This document shows positions 42,832 to 53,638 of a stretch of DNA of 64,000 nt, in pieces. The notes under the pieces were generated by a model, which saw only the letters and a list, made by a program, of their open reading frames with translations, searched no databases and was not told the DNA's origin. The position numbers and the translations under genes are program-made. Origin of the DNA: Geomicrobium halophilum (GTDB lineage: Bacteria > Bacillota > Bacilli > Bacillales > Marinococcaceae). Where the stretch lies: positions 338,791-402,790 of the forward strand of contig NZ_JACHHJ010000004.1 in assembly GCF_014207655.1 (NCBI RefSeq), read 5' to 3'. The number at the start of each line of letters is the position of its first letter. The stretch's first letter is position 1.

Positions 42832-43044
42832 GCCGGACTGAATGAAGATCTTACACCCCACTCTTCACGGCATACTCACACCTCCCTATTAGCTGAAGCA
42901 GGTGTTCATCTCGACAAGATCATGGACAGGCTTGGCCACAAAGATGATGATACAACGAGAGATGTATATTTGCACGTTACAAAATCACGCAAAAAAGAGG
43001 CCGCCGATAAGTTCAGCGACCTCATGAAAAGGATGCAATATTGA
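42832..43044 (+). pseudogene. C-terminal fragment of a tyrosine recombinase (integrase)
   Basis: Seventy codons read LTPHSSRHTHTSLLAEAGV, then LDKIMDRLGHKDDDTTRDVY and LHVT, ending in a basic tail and TGA at 43042. This is the integrase catalytic core: Box II Arg (SSRHTH), the LGH His and the nucleophile Tyr (VYLHV) are all present, but the N-terminal two thirds are missing. It is the leftover of a phage or ICE integrase inserted beside groEL, at the right edge of the accessory region. Confidence 0.85.
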
Positions 43045-43142
43045 TTTTCTGAGAAAAAGTATGCCAAAAATATGCCATTTGGCTGCTTTTTCAGGGGAGG
43101 AATTGCTGTATAGGGCGGTGTATCAAGGTTTTAAAAACCTCG

Positions 43143-44801
<1,659 letters not shown>

Positions 44802-44836
44802 TTAAAAATATGTAGGCAACTGCCTACGACAGATCT

Positions 44837-45130
44837 CTACCCAACGACCGCAAGCACATCACTTTCGCGTAAAATCAGGTATTCTTTTTCGTCGTATTTT
44901 ACTTCAGTTCCCGCGAACTTGGAGAAAATAATCGCGTCGCCTTCTTTAACTTCCGGCGTAACTTTCTCACCATTTTCTGTTACGCGTCCAGAACCTACAG
45001 CGATAACCTTTCCTTCTTGCGGCTTTTCTTTTGCAGAATCTGGAAGTACAATTCCGCTTGCTGTTTGTTCTTCTTGTTCTACTTGTTCGATGATAATACG
45101 ATCACCTAGTGGCTTTAACAAGGAAAACAC
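44837..45130 (-). CDS. groES: 10-kDa co-chaperonin GroES
   Basis: A 97-residue GroES with [20 protein letters not shown] and the mobile loop [14 protein letters not shown]. It caps GroEL. First gene of the operon, behind GGAGGG and a CIRCE operator. Confidence 0.98.
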   Translation of the reverse strand: MFSLLKPLGDRIIIEQVEQEEQTASGIVLPDSAKEKPQEGKVIAVGSGRVTENGEKVTPEVKEGDAIIFSKFAGTEVKYDEKEYLILRESDVLAVVG

Positions 45131-45234
45131 CCTCCTTTAATAAAATATAATGTGAAGTACAGCTAGTGCATACACTGAAAGTACGGGTTTAAGACCTAAC
45201 TTCAGCAAGCCATACTTACTTTCGAATTCAATTG

Positions 45235-45261
45235 TTAGCACTCGATAACGTTGAGTGCTAA
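45235..45261. promoter_or_regulatory. CIRCE operator (HrcA)
   Basis: TTAGCACTC (45235-45243), 9 bp, GAGTGCTAA (45253-45261): a perfect CIRCE. HrcA repression is lifted on heat shock. Confidence 0.98.
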
Positions 45262-45272
45262 CACCACTTATA

Positions 45273-45301
45273 ATAATAAAAGGTTCAAAGCTCTTTTTCA
45301 A
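45273..45301 (-). promoter_or_regulatory. Sigma-A promoter of groESL
   Basis: Minus strand TTGAAA (45296-45301), 17 bp, TATTAT (45273-45278), with CIRCE directly downstream at the expected start-site position. Confidence 0.8.
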
Positions 45302-45514
45302 GTCTTAAGGAAAAATTTTTTCGAACAAAGTGACATCATCTTTACAAGAAGGTATATTTCATGCGAATGGGGAGGGAGCTATGATACAATGTTGGCGATT
45401 GGCAGATCAAATCCTGACAGGTTTTATCGTCAGCTACTGATAAAATAAGTATGTGTTCAAAAGAGTCGTACGCTGCGACAGTTTGATCAATCTAAAATGA
45501 AGGAGTCGTGCTTC

Positions 45515-46249
45515 TTGAGCTTACGTTATTGGTTTGTAATCGTCACATTTGTACTCGCGCAAATATTAAGTGCCATTATGGCCCTCCCACTAGGATTACT
45601 GGGGATGGATTTAGGAGCGATAATGGCAACATCGACCATTACCAGCTTTGCCCTCGGGTTATTCGTCATTTGGCTCCTGATTCGTAATGAATCTGATCCC
45701 ATCCGTGGAAATCAGCCTCCTGCGAGCGTGGGTTGGTCTACGTTATGGGTCGTTATTGGGTTCTTCCTCGCGCTCTTCGGACAACAGGCTGCATTTTACA
45801 TTCAAAGTTTCTTGTTTGGCGTCGAAGCCGAATCTGAAAATACTCGGATGATCCTGGATATGATGAGTGATAATCTCTGGATCCTTTTAGCCGTAGCTGT
45901 GCTTGGTCCGATTATTGAAGAGTTAGTTTTCCGGCAAGCCATATTCGGACATCTCTATAAGAAAATGAATTTCTTTTGGGCAGCACTCATCAGCTCAGCC
46001 ATCTTCTCAATCGTTCATTTGGACTTTTCACATATCCTTGTCTATACAGCAATGGGTTTTGTGTTCTCTTATTTATATGTGAAAACGAAACGAATTATTG
46101 TACCCATCATCGCCCACGTGCTAATGAACACTTTCGCATCTCTACCGATTATATTCCTGGAAATTATGGATATGGATCTTGACGATTTGGAGGAGCTAGA
46201 AGAGAGCCTTCAATTTATTATCGGTGCATTAGGAGCTCTGATATCATGA
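45515..46249 (+). CDS. ydiL: CPBP-family intramembrane metalloprotease (YdiL-like)
   Basis: A protein of about 244 residues with seven to eight membrane helices and the Abi/CAAX signature: IIEELVFRQAIFGHL (EExxxR), SSAIFSIVHLDFSH (FxxxH) and AHVLMNTFASL. Relatives are Rce1-like proteases or bacteriocin-immunity proteins. I favour TTG 45515, which has AAGGAG nine bases upstream; ATG 45497 would start before that site. Lies next to groES as in B. subtilis. Confidence 0.85.
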   Translation: MSLRYWFVIVTFVLAQILSAIMALPLGLLGMDLGAIMATSTITSFALGLFVIWLLIRNESDPIRGNQPPASVGWSTLWVVIGFFLALFGQQAAFYIQSFLFGVEAESENTRMILDMMSDNLWILLAVAVLGPIIEELVFRQAIFGHLYKKMNFFWAALISSAIFSIVHLDFSHILVYTAMGFVFSYLYVKTKRIIVPIIAHVLMNTFASLPIIFLEIMDMDLDDLEELEESLQFIIGALGALIS

Positions 46250-46449
46250 AGTTATCACCACGTGTAATGGGATTTTCATATTCTTTTTTAGCTACACTGT
46301 TTGTCGTTTTTGCCATTGTCCATGTCCAGTTGGATGGCTGGGGCTTCCTTACTTACGCCATCCTTGCCATTGCAGCGCTCGACTATATGATCGCCTGGAA
46401 TGCCTTTAAAAAGAGTGCAGCAGAAAAGCAGGAACAAAATAACCATTAG
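46246..46449 (+). CDS. ydiK: DUF4305 small membrane protein (YdiK-like)
   Basis: A 67-residue protein with two membrane helices (residues ~9-27 and 33-52) and a charged tail. Its start overlaps the ydiL stop (ATGA), and the neighbourhood matches B. subtilis ydiK-ydiL. Function unknown. Confidence 0.8.
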   Translation: MKLSPRVMGFSYSFLATLFVVFAIVHVQLDGWGFLTYAILAIAALDYMIAWNAFKKSAAEKQEQNNH

Positions 46450-46462
46450 AAACCTGGCATGC

Positions 46463-46501
46463 AAAAAGGGAAGGCCCACCGATTAGGGTCCTTCCCTTTT
46501 T
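46463..46501. terminator. Terminator after ydiK
   Basis: AAAAAGGGAAGG (46463-46474) pairs with CCTTCCCTTTTT (46490-46501). It ends ydiLK and can work in both directions. Confidence 0.85.
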
Positions 46502-46562
46502 CTATAGCGAAAATCTTCTCCCTCCATCTCTAGTGTTCCGTGGCAGAAGTTCTTTCTCCTTT

Positions 46563-46666
46563 CGCTAATGCTGCGCGCCGAAAAATTTCCTCAAGCGCTG
46601 AATAAAATGTCCAGCGCGCCGAATAAACGTGTTGCTGCGCCGAAAAAACCATCCCCCGCGCCGAAT
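46563..46666 (-). repeat. Tandem 21-bp units with a conserved WTTCNGCGC head (copy B)
   Basis: On the minus strand, heads start at 46666, 46645, 46624, 46603 and 46583, i.e. every 21 bp with a single 20. Units are near-identical to units 1, 2, 4 and 5 of copy A at 11990-12094; A's third unit is missing here and one more is added at the end. Intergenic, between ydiK and nupC. Confidence 0.85.
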
Positions 46667-46728
46667 CCCGTTTCGCTCGCGCTCGAGCTGATGCCTAAAC
46701 AGTCATTACATCTCTCTTGGCGTTCCTA

Positions 46729-47946
46729 TTAAATCATGAACATCCCAGCAATAGAAGCACTTAAAAGAGACGCAAGCGCACCGGCAATGACGGCACGTAC
46801 CCCTAACTGAGCAATTTCTTTACGCCTTTCTGGTACCAAACTTCCTATACCTCCAATTAAAATGGCAAGGGAGCTAATGTTGGCAAAGCCGCAAAGGGCA
46901 AAAGTAATCACAATTTCGGCTTTCTCCGAAAGATTATCGATTTCAGGTGCGAAGCTGGCGTAAGCCACAAACTCATTAAGCACGAGTTTTTGACCGATGA
47001 AATTGCCTGCCATAAAAGCTTCTTGCCATGGAACACCAATGAGAAAAGCAATCGGAGCAAAAATAAACCCAAGGATGTCTTGGAGGGTAATCGCTTCGAC
47101 ACCCGGAATATAAGCTACTAATCCTAGAATACCATTTACAAGCGCGATCAGCGCAATGAAAGCAAGCAACATGGCCCCAACATTTAATGCAAGTTGCAAA
47201 CCAGTCCCAGCACCTCGTGCGGCCGCATCAATCACGTTCTGAGATTCTGTATCTTTTTCTATTTGAATATCGTCTGTCGTTTGCGAGATTTCAGTTTCAG
47301 GCATGATGATTTTCGCCATGATTAAACCAGCTGGAGCTGCCATGAAACTTGCGGCTAGCAAATAGTCAAGACGTACACCAAGCAATGTATATCCAATAAG
47401 CACTGCACCGGCCACCGACGCAAGTCCACCGGTCATTACCGCAAAAAACTCGGAACGGGTCATATCTTTAAGAAATGGCCGAACGACGAGGGGGGCTTCT
47501 GTTTGCCCAACAAAAATATTCGCAGCCGCGGACATCGACTCTGCTTTGCTTGTTTTTAAAATCATTGACAAAAACCCACCAATGATTTTCACAAACCATT
47601 GCATGATTCCCAGGTAATATAAAATCGAAATTAAGGATGAGAAAAAGATAATGACAGGCAACACTTGAAAAGCAAAGATATTATCTTCTTCTATATCGTC
47701 AAATAAATCATCGAATAGAAAAAGAATGCCTTCATTCGTATAATCAATAATGTTGGCGACCGCAAATGTCAGTGCCTGTAAGGCTTGTTCACCCACAGTC
47801 GTACCAAGAACAATAAAAGCGAATAATAACTGCAAGCCAAGACCAGCTAAAATGGTTCGGGGATTAATATGCCTTTTACGTGCCGAGAAGAGGAACGCAA
47901 TTCCTAGAACTGTTATGATCCCCATCATTCCCCATAAGATGTTCAT
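46729..47946 (-). CDS. nupC: Concentrative nucleoside transporter (NupC/CNT family)
   Basis: A 405-residue CNT transporter: a run of membrane helices with the family motifs [15 protein letters not shown], the [13 protein letters not shown] segment, NEFVAYASF and [18 protein letters not shown]. It imports nucleosides with Na+ or H+. It is not part of the ydi order of B. subtilis, so it has been inserted here; no purine riboswitch is visible upstream. Monocistronic. Confidence 0.93.
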   Translation of the reverse strand: MNILWGMMGIITVLGIAFLFSARKRHINPRTILAGLGLQLLFAFIVLGTTVGEQALQALTFAVANIIDYTNEGILFLFDDLFDDIEEDNIFAFQVLPVIIFFSSLISILYYLGIMQWFVKIIGGFLSMILKTSKAESMSAAANIFVGQTEAPLVVRPFLKDMTRSEFFAVMTGGLASVAGAVLIGYTLLGVRLDYLLAASFMAAPAGLIMAKIIMPETEISQTTDDIQIEKDTESQNVIDAAARGAGTGLQLALNVGAMLLAFIALIALVNGILGLVAYIPGVEAITLQDILGFIFAPIAFLIGVPWQEAFMAGNFIGQKLVLNEFVAYASFAPEIDNLSEKAEIVITFALCGFANISSLAILIGGIGSLVPERRKEIAQLGVRAVIAGALASLLSASIAGMFMI

Positions 47947-48092
47947 TTTAAATCACCACTTTCCTTAAGAATTTTTCAATTCATGATGGTATCGTTCATC
48001 CACATATGAACTCCAACCTATCTCTCTACTCAAACCTCCTTACCAACTTTAATCTTATAATATACAGTTGTAAATGACGATTTTGAATAATA

Positions 48093-48133
48093 AAGAAGAG
48101 TGTCAAGAGCACATAGCCCCTAACACTCTTCTT
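48093..48133 (-). terminator. Terminator of the tat operon
   Basis: AAGAAGAGTGT (48093-48103) pairs with ACACTCTTCTT (48123-48133), 11 bp, with a T/A-rich tail on the minus strand; it overlaps the tatC stop. Confidence 0.85.
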
Positions 48134-48902
48134 ATTGATCCTTCGATTGCGATTCAACCATTGCCCTTTGCCTTGCTGCCTCTTCTTTCATCCGTTTTCT
48201 ATATGCATAGCGTGATATAACGACACTCAATTCATAAAGCAAAAACAGAGGTAACGTAACCATCAGGTGGGTCACAAGTTCTGGTGGTGTGATGAACCCA
48301 GCAACCACGAGAAGGCCAAAATAAGCATATTTACGAATACGGTGCAGCAACATCGGCGTCATTAACCCGAGCCTGGTAAAAAACATCACCGCCACTGGCA
48401 ACTGGAAGAGAAAACCAAATGGCAATGTTAATCGAAATAGAAACGAAAAGTATTCATTAATCCCATACTGCTCGGTAATATTTAACCGTTCAGCAAGCGT
48501 TCCGAGAAACGACATAATATAAGGCAGAAGGACGTAATACGAAAAAGCGATCCCTGCCAAAAATAGCACAGTGGCCATCGGGATATAAGAAAGCGTCACC
48601 TTCCGCTCCTTTTCTGCGAGTCCTGGGGATATAAAAGCCCAGAGCTGATAGAAAATCACCGGAAGGATGAGAATAATAGATATAAAAAAAGCAAAGTTAA
48701 TGTATACTTGCAAAGGATCGGTTAATTGAAAAGCATTCATAGGGAAGTCTTCCGCTTCTGGAATACTTTGCAAATAATCAATCACTGTAGGAGCCAAAAA
48801 GAAGCCGATAACAAGGCCCAAAACGAGAAAAATGGCAATAATAATCAAACGTTTGCGCAGCTCTTCAAAATGGGCGAGGAATGTCATATCCCTTGGTTTC
48901 AT
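48132..48902 (-). CDS. tatC: Twin-arginine translocase subunit TatC
   Basis: A 256-residue six-helix protein with the TatC hallmarks HFEELRKRL at the N-terminus (signal binding, conserved Glu), FWAF-like YQLWAFISPGL, and the F-A-GF-IT-P segment VVAGFITPPELV. It binds the RR signal and builds the Tat pore with TatA. The start is ATG 48902, just after a TTG. Cotranscribed with tatA and probably rex. Confidence 0.96.
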   Translation of the reverse strand: MKPRDMTFLAHFEELRKRLIIIAIFLVLGLVIGFFLAPTVIDYLQSIPEAEDFPMNAFQLTDPLQVYINFAFFISIILILPVIFYQLWAFISPGLAEKERKVTLSYIPMATVLFLAGIAFSYYVLLPYIMSFLGTLAERLNITEQYGINEYFSFLFRLTLPFGFLFQLPVAVMFFTRLGLMTPMLLHRIRKYAYFGLLVVAGFITPPELVTHLMVTLPLFLLYELSVVISRYAYRKRMKEEAARQRAMVESQSKDQ

Positions 48903-48914
48903 CAATCACCCATC

Positions 48915-49103
48915 CTAACTCTGATCTTGCTTGTTCTCTTTTTTTTCTTCAGTTTGATCGTTGGCCATACCTTTCGTTGCATTCCTGAATTCTCTCAAAG
49001 TATTCCCTGCAGCTTTGCCCATCTCTGGTAACTTATTCGGACCGAACAAAAACAAAGCAACAATGATGATTAAAATGATGCTGCCTCCACTAAATCCACC
49101 CAT
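48915..49103 (-). CDS. tatA: Twin-arginine translocase subunit TatA
   Basis: A 62-residue protein: one N-terminal helix (SIILIIIVALFLFGP), the FGPNKLPEMGKAAG hinge and amphipathic helix, and a charged tail. This forms the minimal Firmicutes TatA-TatC pair, as TatAy-TatCy. Confidence 0.96.
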   Translation of the reverse strand: MGGFSGGSIILIIIVALFLFGPNKLPEMGKAAGNTLREFRNATKGMANDQTEEKKENKQDQS

Positions 49104-49128
49104 AAATAGGTACCTCCTAGATTTTGGT

Positions 49129-49761
49129 TTACAACGGATAATGCTTCAGGAAGTATACGAGCGACTGCAGCTCTATTGACAAGTCAATATGATGCACACG
49201 TATATGTGAAGGGACCGTCAAACGAGTCGGTGTGAAGTTCAAAATCCCTTGGATCGCCGTCTTTGACAATCGATCTGCAATGCCTTGGGCGGCTGAAGAA
49301 GGGACCGCAACAATCGCTGCCCGGATCGAATCATCCACTTCTTTTTCCAAATCGTCCATCGATAACACACGAACGCCGCCAATTTCCTTTCCTATCATTT
49401 CCTCATTGTTATCAAATGCTTTAACAATACTTGTATTATTATTTTTAGCAAAGTTGTAGTTCAACAACGCGGTGCCAAGATTTCCTACCCCGATTAAAAT
49501 GACATGGGTTGTCTCATCCTGATCCAGCGTTTTACGAAAAAATGATAGTAAATATTGAACATCATACCCATATCCTTTACGGCCAAGCGCTCCAAAATAC
49601 GAAAAATCTCGTCGAATCGTCGCAGAGTCTACTTTCACCGCTTCACTTAATTCGGTTGAAGAAACTCTCGCTTTTCCTGATCCGTATAGATTTTCTAGAT
49701 AACGATAATATAGCGGCAACCGTTTGGCTGTAGCCTGAGGTATTTTTTGCTGATCATCCAT
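49129..49761 (-). CDS. rex: Redox-sensing transcriptional repressor Rex
   Basis: A 210-residue protein: winged helix with [21 protein letters not shown], then a Rossmann domain with GVGNLGTAL (NADH binding) and the C-terminal swap helix. It represses fermentation and respiratory genes when NADH is low. Upstream of tatAC, as in B. subtilis. Confidence 0.97.
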   Translation of the reverse strand: MDDQQKIPQATAKRLPLYYRYLENLYGSGKARVSSTELSEAVKVDSATIRRDFSYFGALGRKGYGYDVQYLLSFFRKTLDQDETTHVILIGVGNLGTALLNYNFAKNNNTSIVKAFDNNEEMIGKEIGGVRVLSMDDLEKEVDDSIRAAIVAVPSSAAQGIADRLSKTAIQGILNFTPTRLTVPSHIRVHHIDLSIELQSLVYFLKHYPL

Positions 49762-49868
49762 GAAAAGCCTCCACGATTTTCTACATTCCGTTTCTCAAGT
49801 ATAACATGTTTGCTACACTTGTCATAAGTATTGTGCTAAAAAACGATGATGTCTAAAGGATGAACCAC

Positions 49869-51818
49869 ATGATTATATTACAAAGCGATCGAATCACGAA
49901 ATCTTTCGGTGCCGAAACGATCTTACAAGATATAAAAATGGAAATCAAAATGGGAGAGCGCGTTGCTCTCGTCGGTCGAAACGGGAGTGGGAAGACGACA
50001 CTATTGAAAATTATTACCGGGGAAATGCCCTACGACAGCGGAGCGCTGCACATGCCAAAATCACAAACATGGGGGTTTCTTGCTCAAGATACCGGGCTGG
50101 AATCAGATCAATCCATTTGGGATGAAATGTTATCTGTATTTGCCTCTCTACGCAAGGTTGAAAAGGACATTCGTGAGCTGGAATTGAAAATGGCTGATCC
50201 TAACATCTATGAAGATCCAAACGCCTATGAAGCAATTTTAAAAGAATACGATGAGAAACAGGAACATTTTCGAGCAGCCGGCGGCTATCACTATGAAGCA
50301 GATATTCGCAGCATCCTTTCCGGCCTCAATTTTAACCACCTCTCCTATGATTTACCAATTTCAACGTTAAGCGGCGGACAAAAAACGCGGCTTGCCCTTG
50401 GGAAACTGTTACTTTCAAAACCGGATCTGCTCATTCTCGATGAGCCCACGAACCATTTGGATATTAACACCTTGAACTGGCTCGAAAATTACTTGAATGG
50501 TTACGAAGGAGCGGTATTGATGGTTTCTCACGACCGCTATTTTTTAGATCGAATTGTAACGAAAGTATATGAAATTGCCCACACCCGGGCTCCCATGTAC
50601 TACGGGAATTACAGCCAATTCCTAGAAAAAAGGGCCAAGGATGTTGAACTTCAACAAAAGGCCTATGAAAAACAGCAGGATGAAATTGCCCAATTGGAAA
50701 CGTTTATTGCCAAAAACATCGTACGTGCTTCAACGTCAAAACGGGCACAAAGCCGGCGCAAAAAACTGGAAAACATGGAACGAATCGATGCCCCTGCCGC
50801 CGATGCCAAAAGCGCGTCCATGTCCTTTGATATCAGTCAAAAAAGCGGAAATGATGTGCTTGTGGCAAGAGGGCTATCTTTTGCTTATCCCCATAAAAAA
50901 CCTTTATTCAGCAATATTAACCTGGATATTAACCGCGGGGAAAGTGTTGCGATCATCGGACCAAATGGGACTGGTAAAACAACGTTATTAAAGATTCTCG
51001 GCGGTCACCTGGAAGGGACGAGCGGTAACGTTCAGTATGGCAGCAAAGTAAGCGTGGGTTACTATGATCAGGAGCAGGCGCAATTAAATCCTAAAAAAAC
51101 GGTACTTGATGAATTATGGGATGAACATCCCCAGGTGATCGAAAAAGAGATACGCACCGTTTTAGGCCGTTTCCTTTTTAGCGGAGAGGACGTGTTAAAA
51201 CTTGTCCACAGTTTAAGCGGCGGTGAAAAAGCGCGGCTCGTCCTTGCCAAATTAATGATGCAAAAGGCCAATCTGCTATTGTTCGATGAGCCGACGAACC
51301 ACCTTGACCTCGATAGTAAGGAAGTCCTTGAAGATGCCCTCCTTGATTATCCAGGAACAATGGTATTTATTTCTCACGATCGTTATTTCTTGAACCGCTT
51401 GTCCACCCGTACCATTGAATTCACAGAGGACCAACAACTGCAGACGTATCTCGGCAATTACGATTATTATTTAGAAAAGAAAGCCGAGGAAGAGGAGCGA
51501 ACACGGCTAAAAGAAGCAGCAAATGATCAGAAAAGTATCCTTGCTGAAAATGAAGGGAAAGATAAAAAAACGTTTGAACAAAACAAAGAAGAAAAGAAAG
51601 CCGCTCGTAAACGGAGAAGGGATATTGAAGCGATTGAGCAAACGATCAGCCAGCTGGAAACAGAAATAGAGTCCCAGCAATCGAAGATGCTTGACCCTGA
51701 CGTTTATGAGGACTTTGCTCGCGCCGCCAGCATTCAAGAAGATATCGATGAAAAAGAGGTAGAACTAGAACGACTGATGGAAGAATGGGAAAGGCTGCAA
51801 ATGGAAGAATCACCATAA
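49869..51818 (+). CDS. ydiF: ABC-F family ATP-binding protein (YdiF-like)
   Basis: A protein of about 649 residues with two ABC domains (GRNGSGKTT, LSGGQKTRLALG, LLILDEPTNHLD; then GPNGTGKTT, LSGGEKARLVLA, LLLFDEPTNHLD), the interdomain linker (~residues 235-320), and a C-terminal coiled coil from about residue 545. It has no membrane part: a ribosome-acting ABC-F ATPase. ATG 49869 has AAAGGATG upstream; ATG 49860 lies too close to the site. Confidence 0.93.
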   Translation: MIILQSDRITKSFGAETILQDIKMEIKMGERVALVGRNGSGKTTLLKIITGEMPYDSGALHMPKSQTWGFLAQDTGLESDQSIWDEMLSVFASLRKVEKDIRELELKMADPNIYEDPNAYEAILKEYDEKQEHFRAAGGYHYEADIRSILSGLNFNHLSYDLPISTLSGGQKTRLALGKLLLSKPDLLILDEPTNHLDINTLNWLENYLNGYEGAVLMVSHDRYFLDRIVTKVYEIAHTRAPMYYGNYSQFLEKRAKDVELQQKAYEKQQDEIAQLETFIAKNIVRASTSKRAQSRRKKLENMERIDAPAADAKSASMSFDISQKSGNDVLVARGLSFAYPHKKPLFSNINLDINRGESVAIIGPNGTGKTTLLKILGGHLEGTSGNVQYGSKVSVGYYDQEQAQLNPKKTVLDELWDEHPQVIEKEIRTVLGRFLFSGEDVLKLVHSLSGGEKARLVLAKLMMQKANLLLFDEPTNHLDLDSKEVLEDALLDYPGTMVFISHDRYFLNRLSTRTIEFTEDQQLQTYLGNYDYYLEKKAEEEERTRLKEAANDQKSILAENEGKDKKTFEQNKEEKKAARKRRRDIEAIEQTISQLETEIESQQSKMLDPDVYEDFARAASIQEDIDEKEVELERLMEEWERLQMEESP

Positions 51819-51826
51819 TTATCAGA

Positions 51827-52001
51827 CTTTCCACAGTTTCCACAGAGTTATGCACAACACCTCCCCTGGTTTGGTGGGATATTTACACTTATACCCACAG
51901 GTCAGGGCAGTTATCCACCGAAGATCTGCGCACATGTAAAGTGGCTTCACAAAGGTATCTCAGGGTGTTTATCCACAGCATCCCTGTTTCCTTTGTCCAC
52001 A
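51827..52001 (+). promoter_or_regulatory. DnaA-box cluster between ydiF and tsaD
   Basis: Same-strand matches to TTATNCACA: perfect at 51848-51856 and 51969-51977; one mismatch at 51911-51919 and 51993-52001; two mismatches at 51827, 51836 and 51891. The block lies in a 335-bp region without genes. DnaA-box clusters away from oriC titrate or assist DnaA in Bacillus; from memory, one near gcp (tsaD) is known in B. subtilis. Confidence 0.75.
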
Positions 52002-52107
52002 TTCCAATCTAAAAGTTTTTTGGGAGTTTTCAAAAAGTTATAGATGTCTTTCGCTTTTGGTGTCAGATGTAGGACATGTGCACATGGATTCACTTCCAAC
52101 CGTTCAT

Positions 52108-52160
52108 CAAATAGACGAAACTGCTGAGCGATATGAGTGCCCAGCAGTTTTGTCTATTTG
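52108..52160 (-). terminator. Long hairpin at the end of the tsaD operon
   Basis: A 19-bp stem (52108-52126 with 52142-52160) with a single G-U pair and a 15-nt loop overlaps the tsaD stop. The post-stem T-run is weak, but the stem has a T-rich 3' arm. It probably ends the thiL-to-tsaD transcript. Confidence 0.7.
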
Positions 52161-53164
52161 ATTGCAAGTCCTGGTTGGCCGTTTAGATCATATCCCGCTC
52201 TTACATCTTTTTCCCAAACGACTTGTGCAGCCGCGCCTATCATCGCTGCATTATCTGTACACAAGGAGAGCGGCGGAATGACCAATTCAACATCTCCATC
52301 ATTCGGGAACGTTTTTCCCATCGCTTCCCTCAGCGCGTGATTAGCCGCCACGCCACCAGTAACAATAAGTTGTTGGGCCTGGTATGCAGAAACCGCTCGC
52401 TGCGCCCGTTCCACAAGTACATCGACAACGCTTGCTTGAAAGCTTGCGGCAACATTTTCCTGAATCACTTCTTCCTTTCGTTGGTTGGCGTTATGAATAT
52501 AGTTCAACACCGATGATTTCAAGCCGCTGAAGCTAAAATCATAGGAATCAGCTTCCAGCCATGCCCTTGGAAAATCAATGGTTACCTCCCCATTCGCGGC
52601 AAGACGATCTATTTCTGGTCCTCCGGGGTATGGAAGTTTTAGTGTTCGAGCCACTTTATCATACGCTTCTCCGACAGCATCATCTCTTGTTTCCCCGATG
52701 ACTTCATATTCGCCTCTTTCGGGCATGTAAATCAGTGAAGTATGCCCGCCGGAAACTACAAGGGCCATTGCTGGATATTTAATGTCGGCGATGAGATCGG
52801 CAGCATGGATATGTCCGGCAATATGATGCACAGGAAGTAAAGGACGCTGATGGGCATAGGCGAGTGCTTTTGCCGTATTTACTCCAACGAGCAAGGCTCC
52901 GACGAGTCCTGGTCCTTCCGTGACCGCTATCGCATCCAAGTCTTCATACGTTACATGCGCAGAAGACATCGTTTCTTCAATGACCGCAGTCATATTTTCT
53001 ACATGATGCCGAGAAGCCACTTCAGGCACCACTCCTCCGAACCGCTTATGAATTTCGATTTGGGAAGCAACAACATTGGAGAGCAAGGTTTTTCCGCCTT
53101 CAACGATGGCTGCAGCTGTTTCATCACAACTCGTTTCGATAGCAAGTATACGGGGGTTACTCAT
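52154..53164 (-). CDS. tsaD: tRNA t6A biosynthesis protein TsaD (Gcp)
   Basis: A 336-residue ASKHA-fold protein: [15 protein letters not shown] at the start, metal-binding [20 protein letters not shown], and [13 protein letters not shown]. It transfers threonylcarbamoyl to A37 of ANN-decoding tRNAs with TsaB and TsaE, both encoded just upstream. Confidence 0.97.
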   Translation of the reverse strand: MSNPRILAIETSCDETAAAIVEGGKTLLSNVVASQIEIHKRFGGVVPEVASRHHVENMTAVIEETMSSAHVTYEDLDAIAVTEGPGLVGALLVGVNTAKALAYAHQRPLLPVHHIAGHIHAADLIADIKYPAMALVVSGGHTSLIYMPERGEYEVIGETRDDAVGEAYDKVARTLKLPYPGGPEIDRLAANGEVTIDFPRAWLEADSYDFSFSGLKSSVLNYIHNANQRKEEVIQENVAASFQASVVDVLVERAQRAVSAYQAQQLIVTGGVAANHALREAMGKTFPNDGDVELVIPPLSLCTDNAAMIGAAAQVVWEKDVRAGYDLNGQPGLAIK

Positions 53165-53185
53165 TGCGATCCGTCCTTTTTTTGT

Positions 53186-53638
53186 TTAATCGAACGTTAA
53201 ACTCATAATCCATGCGTCCTCATTATTATCTGTGTAATACCCTTTTTCTACATCGATTTTTCGAAATCCGAATTGCCGGTAAAATTGCTGTGCACGTGTA
53301 TTCGTCTCCCTGACTTCCAGCGTTATCGTTTGTACACCTAGCTTAAAGGATTGTTCGATCATCGCTTTTACTAATGACTGCCCAACCCCTTGATGCCGGT
53401 ATCCGGATAGAACGGCAATGTTCGTGATATGAGCTTCTTCCATCACAATCCAAATTCCACAATAGCCAATAATATCACGACCATCATCAGCGACAAAATA
53501 ATGGGCAAATGGATTTTTAACTAGTTCATTGACGAAAGCTTTAGACGTCCAAGGCATCTGAAAAGAATCCTGTTCAACAACTAACACTTGTTCAATATCG
53601 GTAAACCTCATGGGCCGAATGTTGTACTGTTCACTCAT
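53186..53638 (-). CDS. rimI: Ribosomal protein S18-alanine N-acetyltransferase
   Basis: A 150-residue GNAT: RPMRFTDIEQVLVVE at the start, motif A IAVLSGYRHQGVGQSLVKAM, and the final EVRETNTRAQQFYRQFGF. It lies between tsaB (8-bp overlap) and tsaD, as in most Bacillaceae. Confidence 0.92.
   Translation of the reverse strand: MSEQYNIRPMRFTDIEQVLVVEQDSFQMPWTSKAFVNELVKNPFAHYFVADDGRDIIGYCGIWIVMEEAHITNIAVLSGYRHQGVGQSLVKAMIEQSFKLGVQTITLEVRETNTRAQQFYRQFGFRKIDVEKGYYTDNNEDAWIMSLTFD

Noticed and set aside
47947..48090. Purine riboswitch upstream of nupC
   Set aside because: The conserved loop sequences and stems of the purine aptamer are not present.
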